From NCBI RefSeq assembly GCF_030295405.1, contig NZ_AP027080.1:2728001-2792000 (forward strand): a stretch of DNA of 64,000 nt, in the 5' to 3' direction. How positions within the stretch are numbered: position 1 is the stretch's first letter; each line of letters begins with the position of its first letter. Source of the stretch: Mesoterricola silvestris. Lineage in GTDB: Bacteria > Acidobacteriota > Holophagae > Holophagales > Holophagaceae. Of the stretch, positions 25,997 through 36,400 are shown piece by piece. Below the pieces are notes generated by a model. The model saw only the letters and a program-made list of their open reading frames with translations, was not told the DNA's origin and did no database searches. The translations under genes were made by a program, and so were the position numbers.

Positions 25997-27769
25997 TTAG
26001 GTTTCGATCAAGCCCAACCTCATCAAATACCCAACAAGTTCCTTCACTGCTTTTCCATTTCCGCCTGGATTTAGGTCCGAGCCCAGCCCTTCTTCGGGGT
26101 CCATGATCGCAGCACACAACTGGCTGGCCTTGCAGGCCACAAGGAACTGATCCTCCGGAGTCCAGGCCCCCTCCCCTGCCAGATCCGGGTTCATCGCCGC
26201 CCGGAGGGCCTTGGCCTCGCGCCTGACCCCGTCAGGGAGGGTCTCCAGGCGTTCCGAAAGGTGCGCTAGGAGGTCCCGGGCGTGGTCCACCACTTCCTGG
26301 AGCATGCCCTTGGCGTGGACGCCTGCCTTCGAACGAATAGGCCGGAAGGGTTGGGCCGCGCCCCCCTCCGCCGCGTTGATGCCCCGGGTCGCGATGATGG
26401 CTTCCGCCTTCAGGTGGGTCTCCTTGGTCACCACGTGCATGTACCTGTTCGCCGATTCCAGGCTTTCCCAACCCATATAGGCCTGCACCTCGCCACGGTC
26501 CATGCCCGAGCGGAGGAGGTCGGTGGCCATCGAGTGGCGCAGGTCATGGAGACGGGTCTCCTTGGGCAGGTCCAGTTGGTCCCGGATGGCGTCCCAGGTG
26601 CCCTGGATGTTGTCCCAGTGTTTTTCCGGTTGGAGATGGCTGGGGAAGACCCACCCCTTCTTGGGCTGGCCCGCGGTTTCCCAGAGCCGGGTCAGGAGGG
26701 TACAGGCCGGCGACGTGATGCGGATATGCTTCGTACGGGCCACCCGGGGCCTTTTCGCCCCGTACTTCGTGACCTTGATGCTAATGGTTCCCAGTTCGAA
26801 ATGGACGGAACTCCAGTCCAGTTTCAGGGCCTCCCGGTGACGTAAGCCTGTATGGAAGATCAGGTCGATGGCGTCCAGCGCAGTGCCGGCGAACTGCTTC
26901 TCGGCCCGGGAATAGGGCTTGCACCGGCTTTCCTGGGCTTCCAGGAAGGCGCGGAGGCTGAGAAGCTCGTGGCGATCCAGATAGACGAACTCCTCATTTT
27001 CCTGCTCCAGCGTGATGGCCTTGCAAGGGTTGTGGTCCAACCCCTGGCGCTGGTCGGGCTTTTTCTTCAACTGGTAACGGAACAGGCCGGATAGCATCGC
27101 CACGATCCGGTTCGCCTGGACAGAGGAGGGGGCCGACTTTACTTCGACGAAATTGATCTTCCGCCGGCGGGAGTAGCGAATGCCCCCCTTGCTCACGTTC
27201 TTCTGGATCTCCTGGATGTGGGACAACTCCACCTGGGAAAGCTGGAGCAGCTTGAAGGTTCTGGGGATGAACCGTTCCCAGAAGCGCTGGTACCGGGCCT
27301 GGGTGGATTCCGCCAAGCCAGTGGGCCAATAGTTCTCCTTCCACTCCTGGAAAAGGTCGTTCACGGTCGCCAGGGAAACATCCTGGCGATGCGCGTAGGG
27401 GTCCTTCCCGAGCCGGACATTCTCATCGATCTTCTGGGCCTCGCTCCTGGCCATGACCGCCGTCATGATGCCGAAACGTCCAATCCGGAAGTATTTCTCC
27501 TTCCCGTCGACGGCGATGGTGTAGCCGAAGATCTTGGGCACATCGTCGTGCTCGTCGGGCGCGTACACGCGCACCGAGAACCCGGCGATCCGGGTATCGC
27601 GCATCCAATAGTCCTTCTTGCCCGCCGGGGGCCGGGGCAGGGCTTCAACGAAGGCATCGGTCAACTGGGCCCGCCGGGGCTTGTTCCAGGTCGCCCCCTT
27701 CCCCTTTGCCCCCCTGCCCCCGAAGGGGATGCCCCTGTGACCCGCACCCAGAGCCGTTTTCACCGCCAT
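25997..27769 (-). CDS. Tyrosine integrase
   Basis: A 590-residue site-specific recombinase. The N-terminal part carries an arm-binding/DUF4102-like region (LTDAFVEALPRPPAGKKDYWMRDTRIAGFSVRV); the catalytic residues are R in HTGLRHREALKLDW (about 310), HxxR in LHDLRHSMATDLL (about 408), and Y in SANRYMHVV (about 441). About 140 extra residues follow the catalytic Tyr, an unusual tail of unknown role. GGAGG five bases before the ATG at 27,769 supports this start; an ATG at 27,850 without a site would add 27 residues. It lies between 3' fragments of two tRNA genes, the likely targets. Confidence 0.92.
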   Translation of the reverse strand: MAVKTALGAGHRGIPFGGRGAKGKGATWNKPRRAQLTDAFVEALPRPPAGKKDYWMRDTRIAGFSVRVYAPDEHDDVPKIFGYTIAVDGKEKYFRIGRFGIMTAVMARSEAQKIDENVRLGKDPYAHRQDVSLATVNDLFQEWKENYWPTGLAESTQARYQRFWERFIPRTFKLLQLSQVELSHIQEIQKNVSKGGIRYSRRRKINFVEVKSAPSSVQANRIVAMLSGLFRYQLKKKPDQRQGLDHNPCKAITLEQENEEFVYLDRHELLSLRAFLEAQESRCKPYSRAEKQFAGTALDAIDLIFHTGLRHREALKLDWSSVHFELGTISIKVTKYGAKRPRVARTKHIRITSPACTLLTRLWETAGQPKKGWVFPSHLQPEKHWDNIQGTWDAIRDQLDLPKETRLHDLRHSMATDLLRSGMDRGEVQAYMGWESLESANRYMHVVTKETHLKAEAIIATRGINAAEGGAAQPFRPIRSKAGVHAKGMLQEVVDHARDLLAHLSERLETLPDGVRREAKALRAAMNPDLAGEGAWTPEDQFLVACKASQLCAAIMDPEEGLGSDLNPGGNGKAVKELVGYLMRLGLIET

Positions 27770-27955
27770 TTCGCCCTCCGCGAACCAGCCTGATTTAGCG
27801 TAGGGTCTTAGCGTAGGGTTTTCAAGCTTGTAAGTGCCCTTTTTGGGCATTGACTTTGGCAGTCAGACGCCCAGGGGTCAACTCTCCAGCGTTTTCCTAA
27901 ACGGCTTGTTTAGTTTGCTTATATGGGCTATAAAAGCCATTCTGAGACACTCGGT

Positions 27956-28018
27956 TTTCAATAGAGCTAGGGTCTCATAATCCCTAGGTCGACAGTTCGA
28001 GTCTGTCTCCAGCCACCA
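27956..28018 (+). other. 3' fragment of a tRNA-Met(CAU)-like gene (att-like site)
   Basis: On the plus strand: TAGAGC, then an anticodon arm with loop CTCATAA (CAU), GGTC, a T-arm (GACAG-TTCGAGT-CTGTC) and TCCAGCC-A-CCA. The acceptor 3' strand would need GGCTGGA upstream, and none is present within tRNA distance, so the 5' part is missing. It is followed by its own terminator. It looks like the boundary left by an integrated element lying to the left. Confidence 0.7.
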
Positions 28019-28022
28019 CCAC

Positions 28023-28057
28023 GAAAGCCCCGTGAACAGTGAGTTCCCGGGGCTTTC
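28023..28057 (+). terminator. Terminator after the tRNA-Met fragment
   Basis: GAAAGCCCCG / CGGGGCTTTC stem of ten pairs with a 15-base loop, followed by CTTT. It probably served the tRNA and may also end recD transcription from the other strand. Confidence 0.75.
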
Positions 28058-28071
28058 CTTTACCACCTCTT

Positions 28072-29958
28072 TCAATCAACCCTGGCGCCGCTCCTTCTCT
28101 CCGACCTGTTCTCCATGGCCCATTCGACGCTCCGGGCGTCCCCGAGCAGGATCACCTGACGCCGCGCCCGGGTGATTCCCGTGTAGAGCAGGTCCCGCGT
28201 CAGGGCTGGATGGTCGCCAGCGGGCAGGACCATGGCGATGCGGTCGTACTCCGACCCCTGGGCCTTGTGCACGGTCATGGCGTAGCTCAGTTCGATCTGC
28301 GTCCGGAGGGCGTCCACGGGGAACACCTTGTGATCCTTGCCGGCCTCGAACACGACGCCCTGCCTCGGTTCATCCCCGAACCGCACCCGCACCACGATTC
28401 CCTGGTCGCCGTTGTAGATGCCGCGCCGGTAGTCGTTGGCGGTCATCATCACCGGCTCCCCGGCATGGAAGGGCACATCCTTCCGCAGGCCCGCGCCGGT
28501 CACCTGGTGCATCCACGTGTGCAGGGCCTGGTTGATGCCCTCCATGCCGCGCAGGTTGGCGGCCTCGCGCAGGGCGCAGAGGATCCGGGCTTTCTTGTGG
28601 TGTTCCAGGAGGGCGTGGAGGGCCTCGGTGTCGCCCCTGCCCCAGCCCGCGGGGCCGTGGCTGTATTCGCGGTTGGCCAGGGTCTGGAAGGAATCCAGGG
28701 CGAGCACGACCTCCTGGAACCAGCGGTCCAGGAAAAGGCGGAGACCTTGGTCGCCGGGCTCCCAGCGTTCCACGCCCCAGCCCTTCCACGCGTCCAGGCT
28801 GTCCAGGACGCGCACGCCTTCGGGTTCGGCGGTCCTGCCTTCCTCCAGCAGCGCGTTGGCCACGTCCAGGATATTGGCGCCGGCCTCGTCGCCGTTGGCC
28901 ATGCGGTGGTTCTCGCGGAGCCAGCTGGTGCAGTCCCCCTGGGTGGCCACGAGGTCGCGGAAGGCGCTGCCGGGCTCGACGCTGGGGAGCTGGCGCGCAT
29001 CGCCCAGGAGGATGATGCGGGCGCCGGGGGCCAGGGCCTGGAAGAGCCGCTCCATCATCTCCTGGCCGATCATGGACGCTTCGTCCACGATCACGACCTG
29101 GGCGGCGAGGGGGGAACCTGCGCCATGGCGGAAGGTCTCGGAGGCGGGATGCCAGCCCAGGAGACGATGCAGGGTGCGGCTTTCGGGGAAGTGCTTGAGC
29201 AGGGCTTCCACGACCTCGTCCCGCACCCGTACCTTGTTCAGGGCGAGTTGGATGGCCTCTCCCATGCGCTGGGCGGCCTTGCCGGTGGGGGCGGCCAGGG
29301 CCACGGACTCCAGGTGGACGCCCTGGTGGAGCAGGGCGCGCAGGATGGCCACCACGATCGAGGTCTTGCCGGTGCCGGGGCCGCCGGTGATGATCGCCAG
29401 GGGGCGGGACAGGGTCCGGGTCACGGCTTCGCGCTGGGCCGGGTCCAGGGGGACGGGGTCGGTGAAGATGCCCTCGGGGACTTCCCCGGGAGCGTCCACG
29501 GTCCGGGCGCGCACCTCCCGGACCCGGGCCGCGAAGCGCGCCTCGGAGCCGTGGAGGCGCCCGGAGCAGAGCCACGCGCCGTCGATGAGCAGGGGCTTCG
29601 GGGGGGCTGCCTCCCCTGCCCTGCCGATGAGGGTCGCGAGACGGTCGTCCCCGGCCAGGCGTTGAAGGTCCAGGTCGGCGCGGTCGAAGGCCTTGAGCAG
29701 CTCTTCGGCGGGGCCGCCGGGGCCGGGCTCCAGGGGCATGCGGGTGTGGCCCTGGGCCTGGGCGGCGAGGAGGGACAGGGCCAGGAGGATCACGTCCCGG
29801 CGCAGGGGCTCGTCCACCTCGGGGATGCGGGCCAGCTCCAGGGCGTGGATGGCGTGGGTCTCATCCAGGTTGAGGGCGCGCAGGGTCCGCTGGATGCCGA
29901 AGGGGAGGAGGTGGCGATCCGGGTGGCGGTCCAGGACGGAGGCGAGGGTCTCAGGCAT
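28072..29958 (-). CDS. recD: RecBCD subunit RecD (5'-3' helicase)
   Basis: A 628-residue SF1B helicase, normal for RecD. Walker A (ITGGPGTGKTSIVVAIL) is near residue 194; later motifs include VIVDEASMIGQEMMERLF, LLGDARQLPSVEPGSAF, and the C-terminal AMTVHKAQGSEYDRIAMVLP with YTGITRARRQVILLGD. It is the fast motor on the 5'-ended strand and gates Chi recognition. Its ATG overlaps the recB stop by eight bases and has GGAGGAGG upstream within recB, so the genes are coupled. It is the last gene of the recCBD operon. Confidence 0.95.
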   Translation of the reverse strand: MPETLASVLDRHPDRHLLPFGIQRTLRALNLDETHAIHALELARIPEVDEPLRRDVILLALSLLAAQAQGHTRMPLEPGPGGPAEELLKAFDRADLDLQRLAGDDRLATLIGRAGEAAPPKPLLIDGAWLCSGRLHGSEARFAARVREVRARTVDAPGEVPEGIFTDPVPLDPAQREAVTRTLSRPLAIITGGPGTGKTSIVVAILRALLHQGVHLESVALAAPTGKAAQRMGEAIQLALNKVRVRDEVVEALLKHFPESRTLHRLLGWHPASETFRHGAGSPLAAQVVIVDEASMIGQEMMERLFQALAPGARIILLGDARQLPSVEPGSAFRDLVATQGDCTSWLRENHRMANGDEAGANILDVANALLEEGRTAEPEGVRVLDSLDAWKGWGVERWEPGDQGLRLFLDRWFQEVVLALDSFQTLANREYSHGPAGWGRGDTEALHALLEHHKKARILCALREAANLRGMEGINQALHTWMHQVTGAGLRKDVPFHAGEPVMMTANDYRRGIYNGDQGIVVRVRFGDEPRQGVVFEAGKDHKVFPVDALRTQIELSYAMTVHKAQGSEYDRIAMVLPAGDHPALTRDLLYTGITRARRQVILLGDARSVEWAMENRSERRSGARVD

Positions 29959-32900
29959 GGCGGCCTCCTCCGGCGTGGGCGGGGATCAGGGACTCCACGT
30001 CCAGGCGGCGCAGCTCGTCCTCCCACCGCTGGACCTGGGTCCAGGTGGGGCGGGTGGTCCACACGCCCTCCTCCGGGAGCCCGCGGAGGAAGACGTAGAG
30101 GAAGCCGCCGAAGCCGGCCTCGTACGTGGCCTCGTCCCCAAAGCCCAGGAAACGGCAGGCGGTGACGGTGTAGGCCATGAGCTGGAGGCGGTATTTCTCC
30201 TGCACCGCCGCCCCGAGGGTTTCCGGGTCGAAGGCCGGGGATCGGTCGGTTTTCCAGTCCAGGACGTACGCGCGCCCCTGCCACTGGAAGAGCACGTCCA
30301 TGGAGCCGTTCAGGAGATCCTGCCGGCCGGGGTACGGGGTCAGGAAAGCCAATTCCCGGAGCACGTGGCCGGCCTGGGCCAGGACGGCGGCGGTGCCATC
30401 CGGCAGCGGCAGCGGCCCGTTGAGGGCATGCCAGGCCCACCGGGCCACGTGGGTCAGGGCTTCGCGGGGAATCTCCCGCAGGAGGGCCTGGATGGCGGGG
30501 TCCTGGCGCCAGGCTTCGAAGGTCCGGTTCCCGAAGCTGTCCAGGGGGATGACCTCCAGGAGGTCGTGCACGAGGGTGCCCAGGCGGGCGCCGCCGGAGG
30601 GGCCGTCGCCGGGGGTGGGGGTGTAGCCCATTTCGGTGCGCTCCTCGGCGTCGGCGGGGTCCCTGCGCTCGCGGAGGCCCCGCTCCAGGGACGTGTAGGA
30701 GAAGGACCAGAGGGGGCGGCCCGCCTGGGCAAGTGCGGCGAAGTCGGGCTCGGCCGCGGGTTCCGGCAACTGGGGGTTCCAGGTGGCGAGGCGGGCCTGG
30801 ACGGGCGGCGGCGGAGGGGGTTCCGTCCCGGGGGGCGGAATCCGGCGGAAGGCGGGGTGCGGGACGGGCTCCGCCTCGCCGGGCAGCAGGTTCCGCAGGC
30901 GGCGGTTGACGCAGCCGTAGGGGCCCTTGGGATCGCCTTCGGGGTGGAAGGAGCGGTTGCCGCCCCTGGCCGGGGGGGCCGGGGTGAAGTGGGGCAGGAT
31001 GAGCTGGCCCTTGGCGCGGGTGAGGGCGACGTAGAGGAGGCGCTCCCATTCCTCCACGTCCTCGCGGGCGATGGCGTCGGCGATGGCGCCGGGGGCGCCG
31101 TCCTTGCCGCCCACCCAGACCTGGCGGCGCAGGGCCTCATCGTGGTAGCGGTAGGCGGCGCCGCTGCTCCGGGGGGTGGAGATCCCGCCGTAGACCGCCA
31201 CCACCACGGCCTCCAGGCCCTTGGACTTGTGCATGGTGAGGATCTGCACGGCGCCCCCTTCGCGCTCCAGGCGCTGGACGTCGCCGTCCTCCACGGCGGG
31301 GCGCTCCAGTCCGTCGATCCAGCGCTGGAGGACGGTGGCCAGGTCGCGCAGGGTGCCGTGGCGGCGCACGGCCTCGGCCAGGAGGAGCTCGGCCAGATGC
31401 TGGACGTTGGTGAGGACGCGTTCCCCCTCCTCCAGGAAGAGGAGCCGCTGGGTGACGCCGCTCTCGCTGAGGATGCGGGCGAAGAGGTCGCCGTAGCGGC
31501 GCTCCCGGGCCAGGTCACGCCAGCCATGGAGGCGGCGCAGGATGGGGTGGGTCTCGGGCAGTTCCCGGCAGGCTTCGGTCTCGGCGAAGGTGAGCCCGAA
31601 GAAGGGTCCCAGCAGGGCCCGGCCCCGGGCGCCCTCGTCCAGGGGGGCGTCGATGGCCACCAGCAGGTCGCGCAGGGCCTTCGCCTCCTCCGTGCCGAAG
31701 AGACCCTCCTGCTTGAAGAACGCGTAGGGCACGCCGGCGCCCCGGAGGGCTTCGGCCACCTGCAGCCCTTCGGCGGCGGTGCGGGTCAGCACGAAGATGT
31801 CCTCGGGCCGGATGGGGGCGGCCTTGTCGCCGCGCCCGAAGAGGGGCGGTGCCTCCAGGGTTTCGCGGAGCACCTGGGCCAGGCGCCCGGCGAGTTCCTT
31901 CCGGGCTCGCGCGGGCTTGTCGCCGGGCGTCTCCAGGACGCGGATGGCGGGCAGCGGCGTCCCGTCCGGGCCGGTGAGGGCCAGGTCGCGCTTGCCGCAG
32001 GCCACGGCGCCCTTCCAGAGGCCGGCATTCCCCTCGGTGAAGAAGGGGCTTCCCGGGGCGCCCTCGAAGACCTGGCAATAGGCCTGGATGAGGGGCCCGG
32101 TGGAACGGAAGTTGGTGTCCAGCACCTCGGGGTCCCGGCCGGTCCTTGCTTTGACCTCCTCCACGGCCCGGAGGTAGGTGGGCAGGTCCCCGCTGCGGAA
32201 GCCGTAGATGGCCTGTTTGGGATCGCCCACGAGGATGAGGCGCTGGCCGGGGCCCTCCAGGAACACCCGGCGGAAGATGTCCCACTGCAGGTGGTCGGTG
32301 TCCTGGAACTCGTCGATGAGGGCCACCTGGAACCGCTCCCGGAGGCGGTCCACCATGGGGCTGCCCTGGGGACCCAGGAGGCCTTCGTGGACCAGTTCGA
32401 TCATGTCGCCGAAGTCGAAGAAGCCCTGGTCGCGCTTGTAGGCGGAAAGGGCGTCCCGGAGCGGCGGAAGGTAGCGCGCGCCGGCCAGGGCCAGGAAATC
32501 CCTGGCCAGGACGGCGCAGGTGCCGGCCAGTTCGCGCAGGCCCGGGTGGGCGGCGCCCTTGCCAAGGTAGTCCCGGAGGAGAACGAGCTTTTCCCGGCGC
32601 CTGTCCTGCCAGAGCAGGTCCGGGAAGCCGGAGGCCTTGTGCTCGGGCACGATTTCCAGCAACACCTCCAGGCGCTCCTGGAGGTGGTGGACCTGCGCCA
32701 GGCTGTAGCCGCCCTGGGCCAGGGCCGCCACGCGGGGGCCCTGGGTGCGCTTCTTGGGGTCCTTGACGGAACGGTAGAGAAGGATCTCCTCCAGCAGGGC
32801 GCGGGCTTCGTCCAGGTCGCAGCGGTCCAGGACGCCCTGGAGGTCGTCCAGGCCTTCCTGGTACAGGGCGTCCTTCTCCTTGAGGAGCTGCCGGAGGAAG

Positions 32901-33436
32901 TCGGCCAGCTGGGGCAGGCCTCCGGCGGCGTCCAGGACGCGCTGGAAAAAGGGCGTCTCCCCGCCCACGGCGAAACGGGTGCGGACGAGGTTCTTGAAGA
33001 CGTGGTCAAAGGCCTCCTCGGCGCTCACCTGCTCCTGGGTGAAGAGCCGGCCGCTCTCGAAGGCGCCGTCCTGGAGCACCTGCTGGCAGAAACCGTGGAT
33101 GGTGGAGATGCTGGCGCGGTCGAAGGACAGGAGGGCGGCGCGGAGCGCGTCCAGCTCCTTTTCGCCCAGGTCCCAGCAGGATTCGGCGGTGGGGTCGTCC
33201 ACCTCGAGATCCACCAGCTCCTGGAGTTTGGCGCGGATCCGGGTGCGGAGCTCCTGGGTGGCCTTCACGGTGAAGGTCACCACGAGGATCCGCTCCAGGG
33301 GGATGCCCTTGAGGACGAGGTCCACCACGAGGTGCTCGATGGTGAACGTCTTCCCGGTGCCGGCGCTGGCCTCGATGACGCAATGGGCGTCGCCGAGGCG
33401 CTCCAGGACGGGCGGTCTGGGATGGCGGAGGGTCAT
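29951..33436 (-). CDS. recB: RecBCD subunit RecB (3'-5' helicase/nuclease)
   Basis: A 1,161-residue protein. The N-terminal UvrD-type helicase shows Walker A (IEASAGTGKTFTIEHLV, about residue 20), LIDEFQDTDHLQWDIF, and late helicase motifs (LTMHKSKGLEAVVVAVYGG; LLYVALTRAKGQLILPHF). The C-terminal nuclease shows YVLDWKTDRS near residue 1,057, the Asp-x-Lys metal site of RecB nucleases. The ATG at 33,436 overlaps the recC stop (ATGA) and has AGGAGG upstream; the longer frame extends through recC in another register. It repairs double-strand breaks and degrades foreign linear DNA. Confidence 0.96.
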   Translation of the reverse strand: MTLRHPRPPVLERLGDAHCVIEASAGTGKTFTIEHLVVDLVLKGIPLERILVVTFTVKATQELRTRIRAKLQELVDLEVDDPTAESCWDLGEKELDALRAALLSFDRASISTIHGFCQQVLQDGAFESGRLFTQEQVSAEEAFDHVFKNLVRTRFAVGGETPFFQRVLDAAGGLPQLADFLRQLLKEKDALYQEGLDDLQGVLDRCDLDEARALLEEILLYRSVKDPKKRTQGPRVAALAQGGYSLAQVHHLQERLEVLLEIVPEHKASGFPDLLWQDRRREKLVLLRDYLGKGAAHPGLRELAGTCAVLARDFLALAGARYLPPLRDALSAYKRDQGFFDFGDMIELVHEGLLGPQGSPMVDRLRERFQVALIDEFQDTDHLQWDIFRRVFLEGPGQRLILVGDPKQAIYGFRSGDLPTYLRAVEEVKARTGRDPEVLDTNFRSTGPLIQAYCQVFEGAPGSPFFTEGNAGLWKGAVACGKRDLALTGPDGTPLPAIRVLETPGDKPARARKELAGRLAQVLRETLEAPPLFGRGDKAAPIRPEDIFVLTRTAAEGLQVAEALRGAGVPYAFFKQEGLFGTEEAKALRDLLVAIDAPLDEGARGRALLGPFFGLTFAETEACRELPETHPILRRLHGWRDLARERRYGDLFARILSESGVTQRLLFLEEGERVLTNVQHLAELLLAEAVRRHGTLRDLATVLQRWIDGLERPAVEDGDVQRLEREGGAVQILTMHKSKGLEAVVVAVYGGISTPRSSGAAYRYHDEALRRQVWVGGKDGAPGAIADAIAREDVEEWERLLYVALTRAKGQLILPHFTPAPPARGGNRSFHPEGDPKGPYGCVNRRLRNLLPGEAEPVPHPAFRRIPPPGTEPPPPPPVQARLATWNPQLPEPAAEPDFAALAQAGRPLWSFSYTSLERGLRERRDPADAEERTEMGYTPTPGDGPSGGARLGTLVHDLLEVIPLDSFGNRTFEAWRQDPAIQALLREIPREALTHVARWAWHALNGPLPLPDGTAAVLAQAGHVLRELAFLTPYPGRQDLLNGSMDVLFQWQGRAYVLDWKTDRSPAFDPETLGAAVQEKYRLQLMAYTVTACRFLGFGDEATYEAGFGGFLYVFLRGLPEEGVWTTRPTWTQVQRWEDELRRLDVESLIPAHAGGGRHA

Positions 33437-36400
33437 TTCGGCGCCTCCTGGGGCGCGGTCTGGGCGAGGAAGGCCCCCAGGCGCCGCCGCACCAGGGCGC
33501 CGGGATCCCCGGGGGGCGGGAAGCGGGTGGGATCGGGCACGGGGCCGTAGAGGGTGCTGAAGCTCCCGCCCTTGTCCCCGTCCATGTCCAGACGGTCCTT
33601 GACGAATTCCCGGATGGCCCGGGGGGTGATCTGGAGGGGGTCCTCCGCGGCGAGGACGGCCTCGATGGGCAGGAGCACCGCGTGGTCGCCGGTGAGGAGG
33701 TCCACGACCCAGGTGCCGAGGATGGCCTCGGCCTCCGCCTTCCCGACGGGGGGGAAGGTGAAGGTGAAGGCGCCCCCCTCCCCGAAGAGGAGCCGGGCTT
33801 CGCGGGGAACCGGGGGCTCCCCGAGACAGGCCAGGGCCAGGTGGTCCAGGTAGGCCCTGAGGGCTTTCTTGCGGTAGGAGGCGAACCCCTCCTTCCTGGG
33901 GGCGCCCGACTCCAGGAGGAGGGAGGCTCCCGGGAGCTGGGGCTGGAGATCGCCGCCCAGTTCCACGGTCAGGTCGCGGGTGCCCACCCTTATCTCCAGG
34001 CGGATGGGCGGAAGGGACCGGTCCGCGCGGGCCTTCGGGTTGCGGCCCGGGCCCAGGCGCCAGGAGGCGGGCTGGGCGCCCTCCAGGCCCTGGAGCCAGC
34101 CGCGGATGGCCTTCAGGTTCTCGTCCTTCTCGCGCTCGCCGAAGACCCCCAGGGGGGCCGCGGCGCGCTGGCGGAGTTCCTGGACCGCCGTATCGTAGAC
34201 CTTCCCGGGGTCGAGACCCTGCCGGGCGGCCTCCAGGGTCACGGAGCGCAGGAGGCCGTGCGCGTCCAGGAAGGCGGTGGCGAAGGGTTCGTCCTCGCGC
34301 CCGGCGAGGTCCTGCGTTTGGCCTTTGCGAAGGCCGAGGCGGACCCGGGCGGCCCCGGAAAGGGGGCATTCCAGGAACCCGCGGAGCTCGTCGAGCGTGA
34401 GGCGCAGGAGGGGCTCAGGGGGCGCGAGGGCGCCGCGGCCAGGGTGGGCGAGCCAGGATTCGAGGCGGGCCTGGAGCTCGGGGGGCGCCCCCAGTTCGCC
34501 GAGGGCGCGGGGCATGGCGACGGGACCGGCCTGGAGCAGGTCGCGTCGCAGCCAGAGGGCCCGGGCCTCCTGCCGCGCGATGGGCGCGTGGACGCGGGGG
34601 CCGGCCTTGCCGCCGAACCACTCGGGGAAGTAGCGGGGGTCGAAGCGGCGCAGGGGGTGGGTCTCCAGGAGGCCGCCGTCCACGTAGCGTTCGGCCAGGG
34701 CCTGGCATTCCTTGAAGAGGCTCCCGGGCTCCAGGGTCTCGCCGGAGAGCTCGTCCCGGGCGACGTAGCTGCAGATGAGCGTGTCCCGGGCGCTGAGGAG
34801 GGTTTCCAGGAACAGGTAGCGGTCCTTCTCGCCCTGGCTCACGTCCCCCCGGCGGCGGCCCTGGGCCCGCAGGTCGAGGGGCCTGCGCGCGTCGCGGCCG
34901 GGGAAGACGCCCTCGCCCAGGCCCATGAGGAAGACGGCGCGGCAGGGGATGGCGCGCATGGGGGCGTAGCTGGAGACCACCACGCCCCGCAGGAGGGTCG
35001 AGGGCGCCTCGTTCCGGAGGCGCTCCAGCATCTCCAGGGCCAGGTGCCGGGCGGCGGCGTAGGGCATGGCGGGGGTGGCGAGGCCGGCGGGGGCGGCCTC
35101 CAGGAGGCGGCGCAGGAATGTGCGGATGCGCGTCACGGCCCGGGCCACGGGTTCGTCGTCGCCCATGAGCCAACGCTCCAGGTAGGCCTCGAGGAGGCCT
35201 GCCCAGCCGGCGAGGTCGGCCCGGCGGCGGCCCAGGGCCCGGGCCTCGGCCAGGAGGCCCCGGGCCAGGGCCAGGAAGCGCCCGGCGGATTCGGCGTCGG
35301 CGGCGTTGAGGACGGGATAGGACTGGCCATCCACCGTCAGGGCCTCGCCTTCGCCCATGAAGGCGCCCAGGGCCAGGCGGCGGAGGCCCTGGTCCCAGTT
35401 GAGGGCGTCCTGGTCGACGTAGGTGTCCTTCCAGTCCTCCCGGTCAACGCCCCTCACGATGCCCAGGGTGTCGCACCACCGGGTCCAGGTGGCGGCGTCC
35501 AGGCCGCCCAGGGCCTGGCGCAGGGCGGGATGGGACAGGATGCGCAGGACGGCGGCGCGGGTGAAGCCGGTGGTGGGCAGCTCCAGGAGGAGTCCGGCGG
35601 CCTCCAGGGTCTGGGCCAGGGAGGTGGTGGCGCCGTCGCCCCGGGTCCAGGGGATTCGCCGGGTGCCGGTGAAGGCCGCCTGGAGGTGGGCCAGGTAGGT
35701 CTCCTCCTGGGCGGGGGGGACCAGGACGGCGATATCCGAGAATCCCAGGCCCGGGGTGGCTTCCAGCAGGTCCCACACGGCGCTGGCCACCACCTCCGCC
35801 TCCCGGAGGGGGCTGGGGCAGGCCACGAAGCGCACGCTGCCGTCGGCGGGGCACCGGCTCGCGGGCGCGGGGTCCTGGAAGCGCAGGATGTCGCCCTGGA
35901 TGCGCTGGAGCACCGTGGCGTCCCCGGGGTCCTCGAAGCAGGGCTCGAAATCGCAGTCGGTGACGTCGTTCAGGAGGCGGATGTTCTCGCGGCCGGGTCG
36001 GCCCCAGCGGCGAAGGGCCTCGGGGCCTTCGGCGGAAAGGCGGTAGACGTCGTCCAGGCCGTCCCCGGCGTCTTCCCGGAGGCAGCCCTGGCGCGCGTCC
36101 CGGCGCGAGGGGCGGCGCTTCTCCCAGAGGGCTTCGCCCCGGGTGGTCAGGTCCTCCCAGAATTCGCCGCAGGGGTTCAGGGCGTAGAGGTGGAGGTCCG
36201 TGAGCTCGCCGAGCCGGGTGTAGGCGTCGTGGTACACCTGGGCCACGTGGGTGAGCCCGAAGAGGTGCATGGAGGGGGGGAGGGTGCGGCCCTTGGCGAA
36301 TTCCGGATGGGCCAGGGCCTCGGCCAGCACGAGGTGGGGGCGGCCGGTGGCGTCCAGGCGCGCGACGGCCTCCCGCCAGAGGGCCCGCTGCCAGGGTTCC

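Noticed and set aside
28039-33550. Very long plus-strand open frames opposite recB and recD (708 and 1,285 residues)
   Set aside because: They are antisense to clear recB/recD motifs, consist of Gly/Ala/Pro-rich low-complexity sequence and arise from third-position GC bias.
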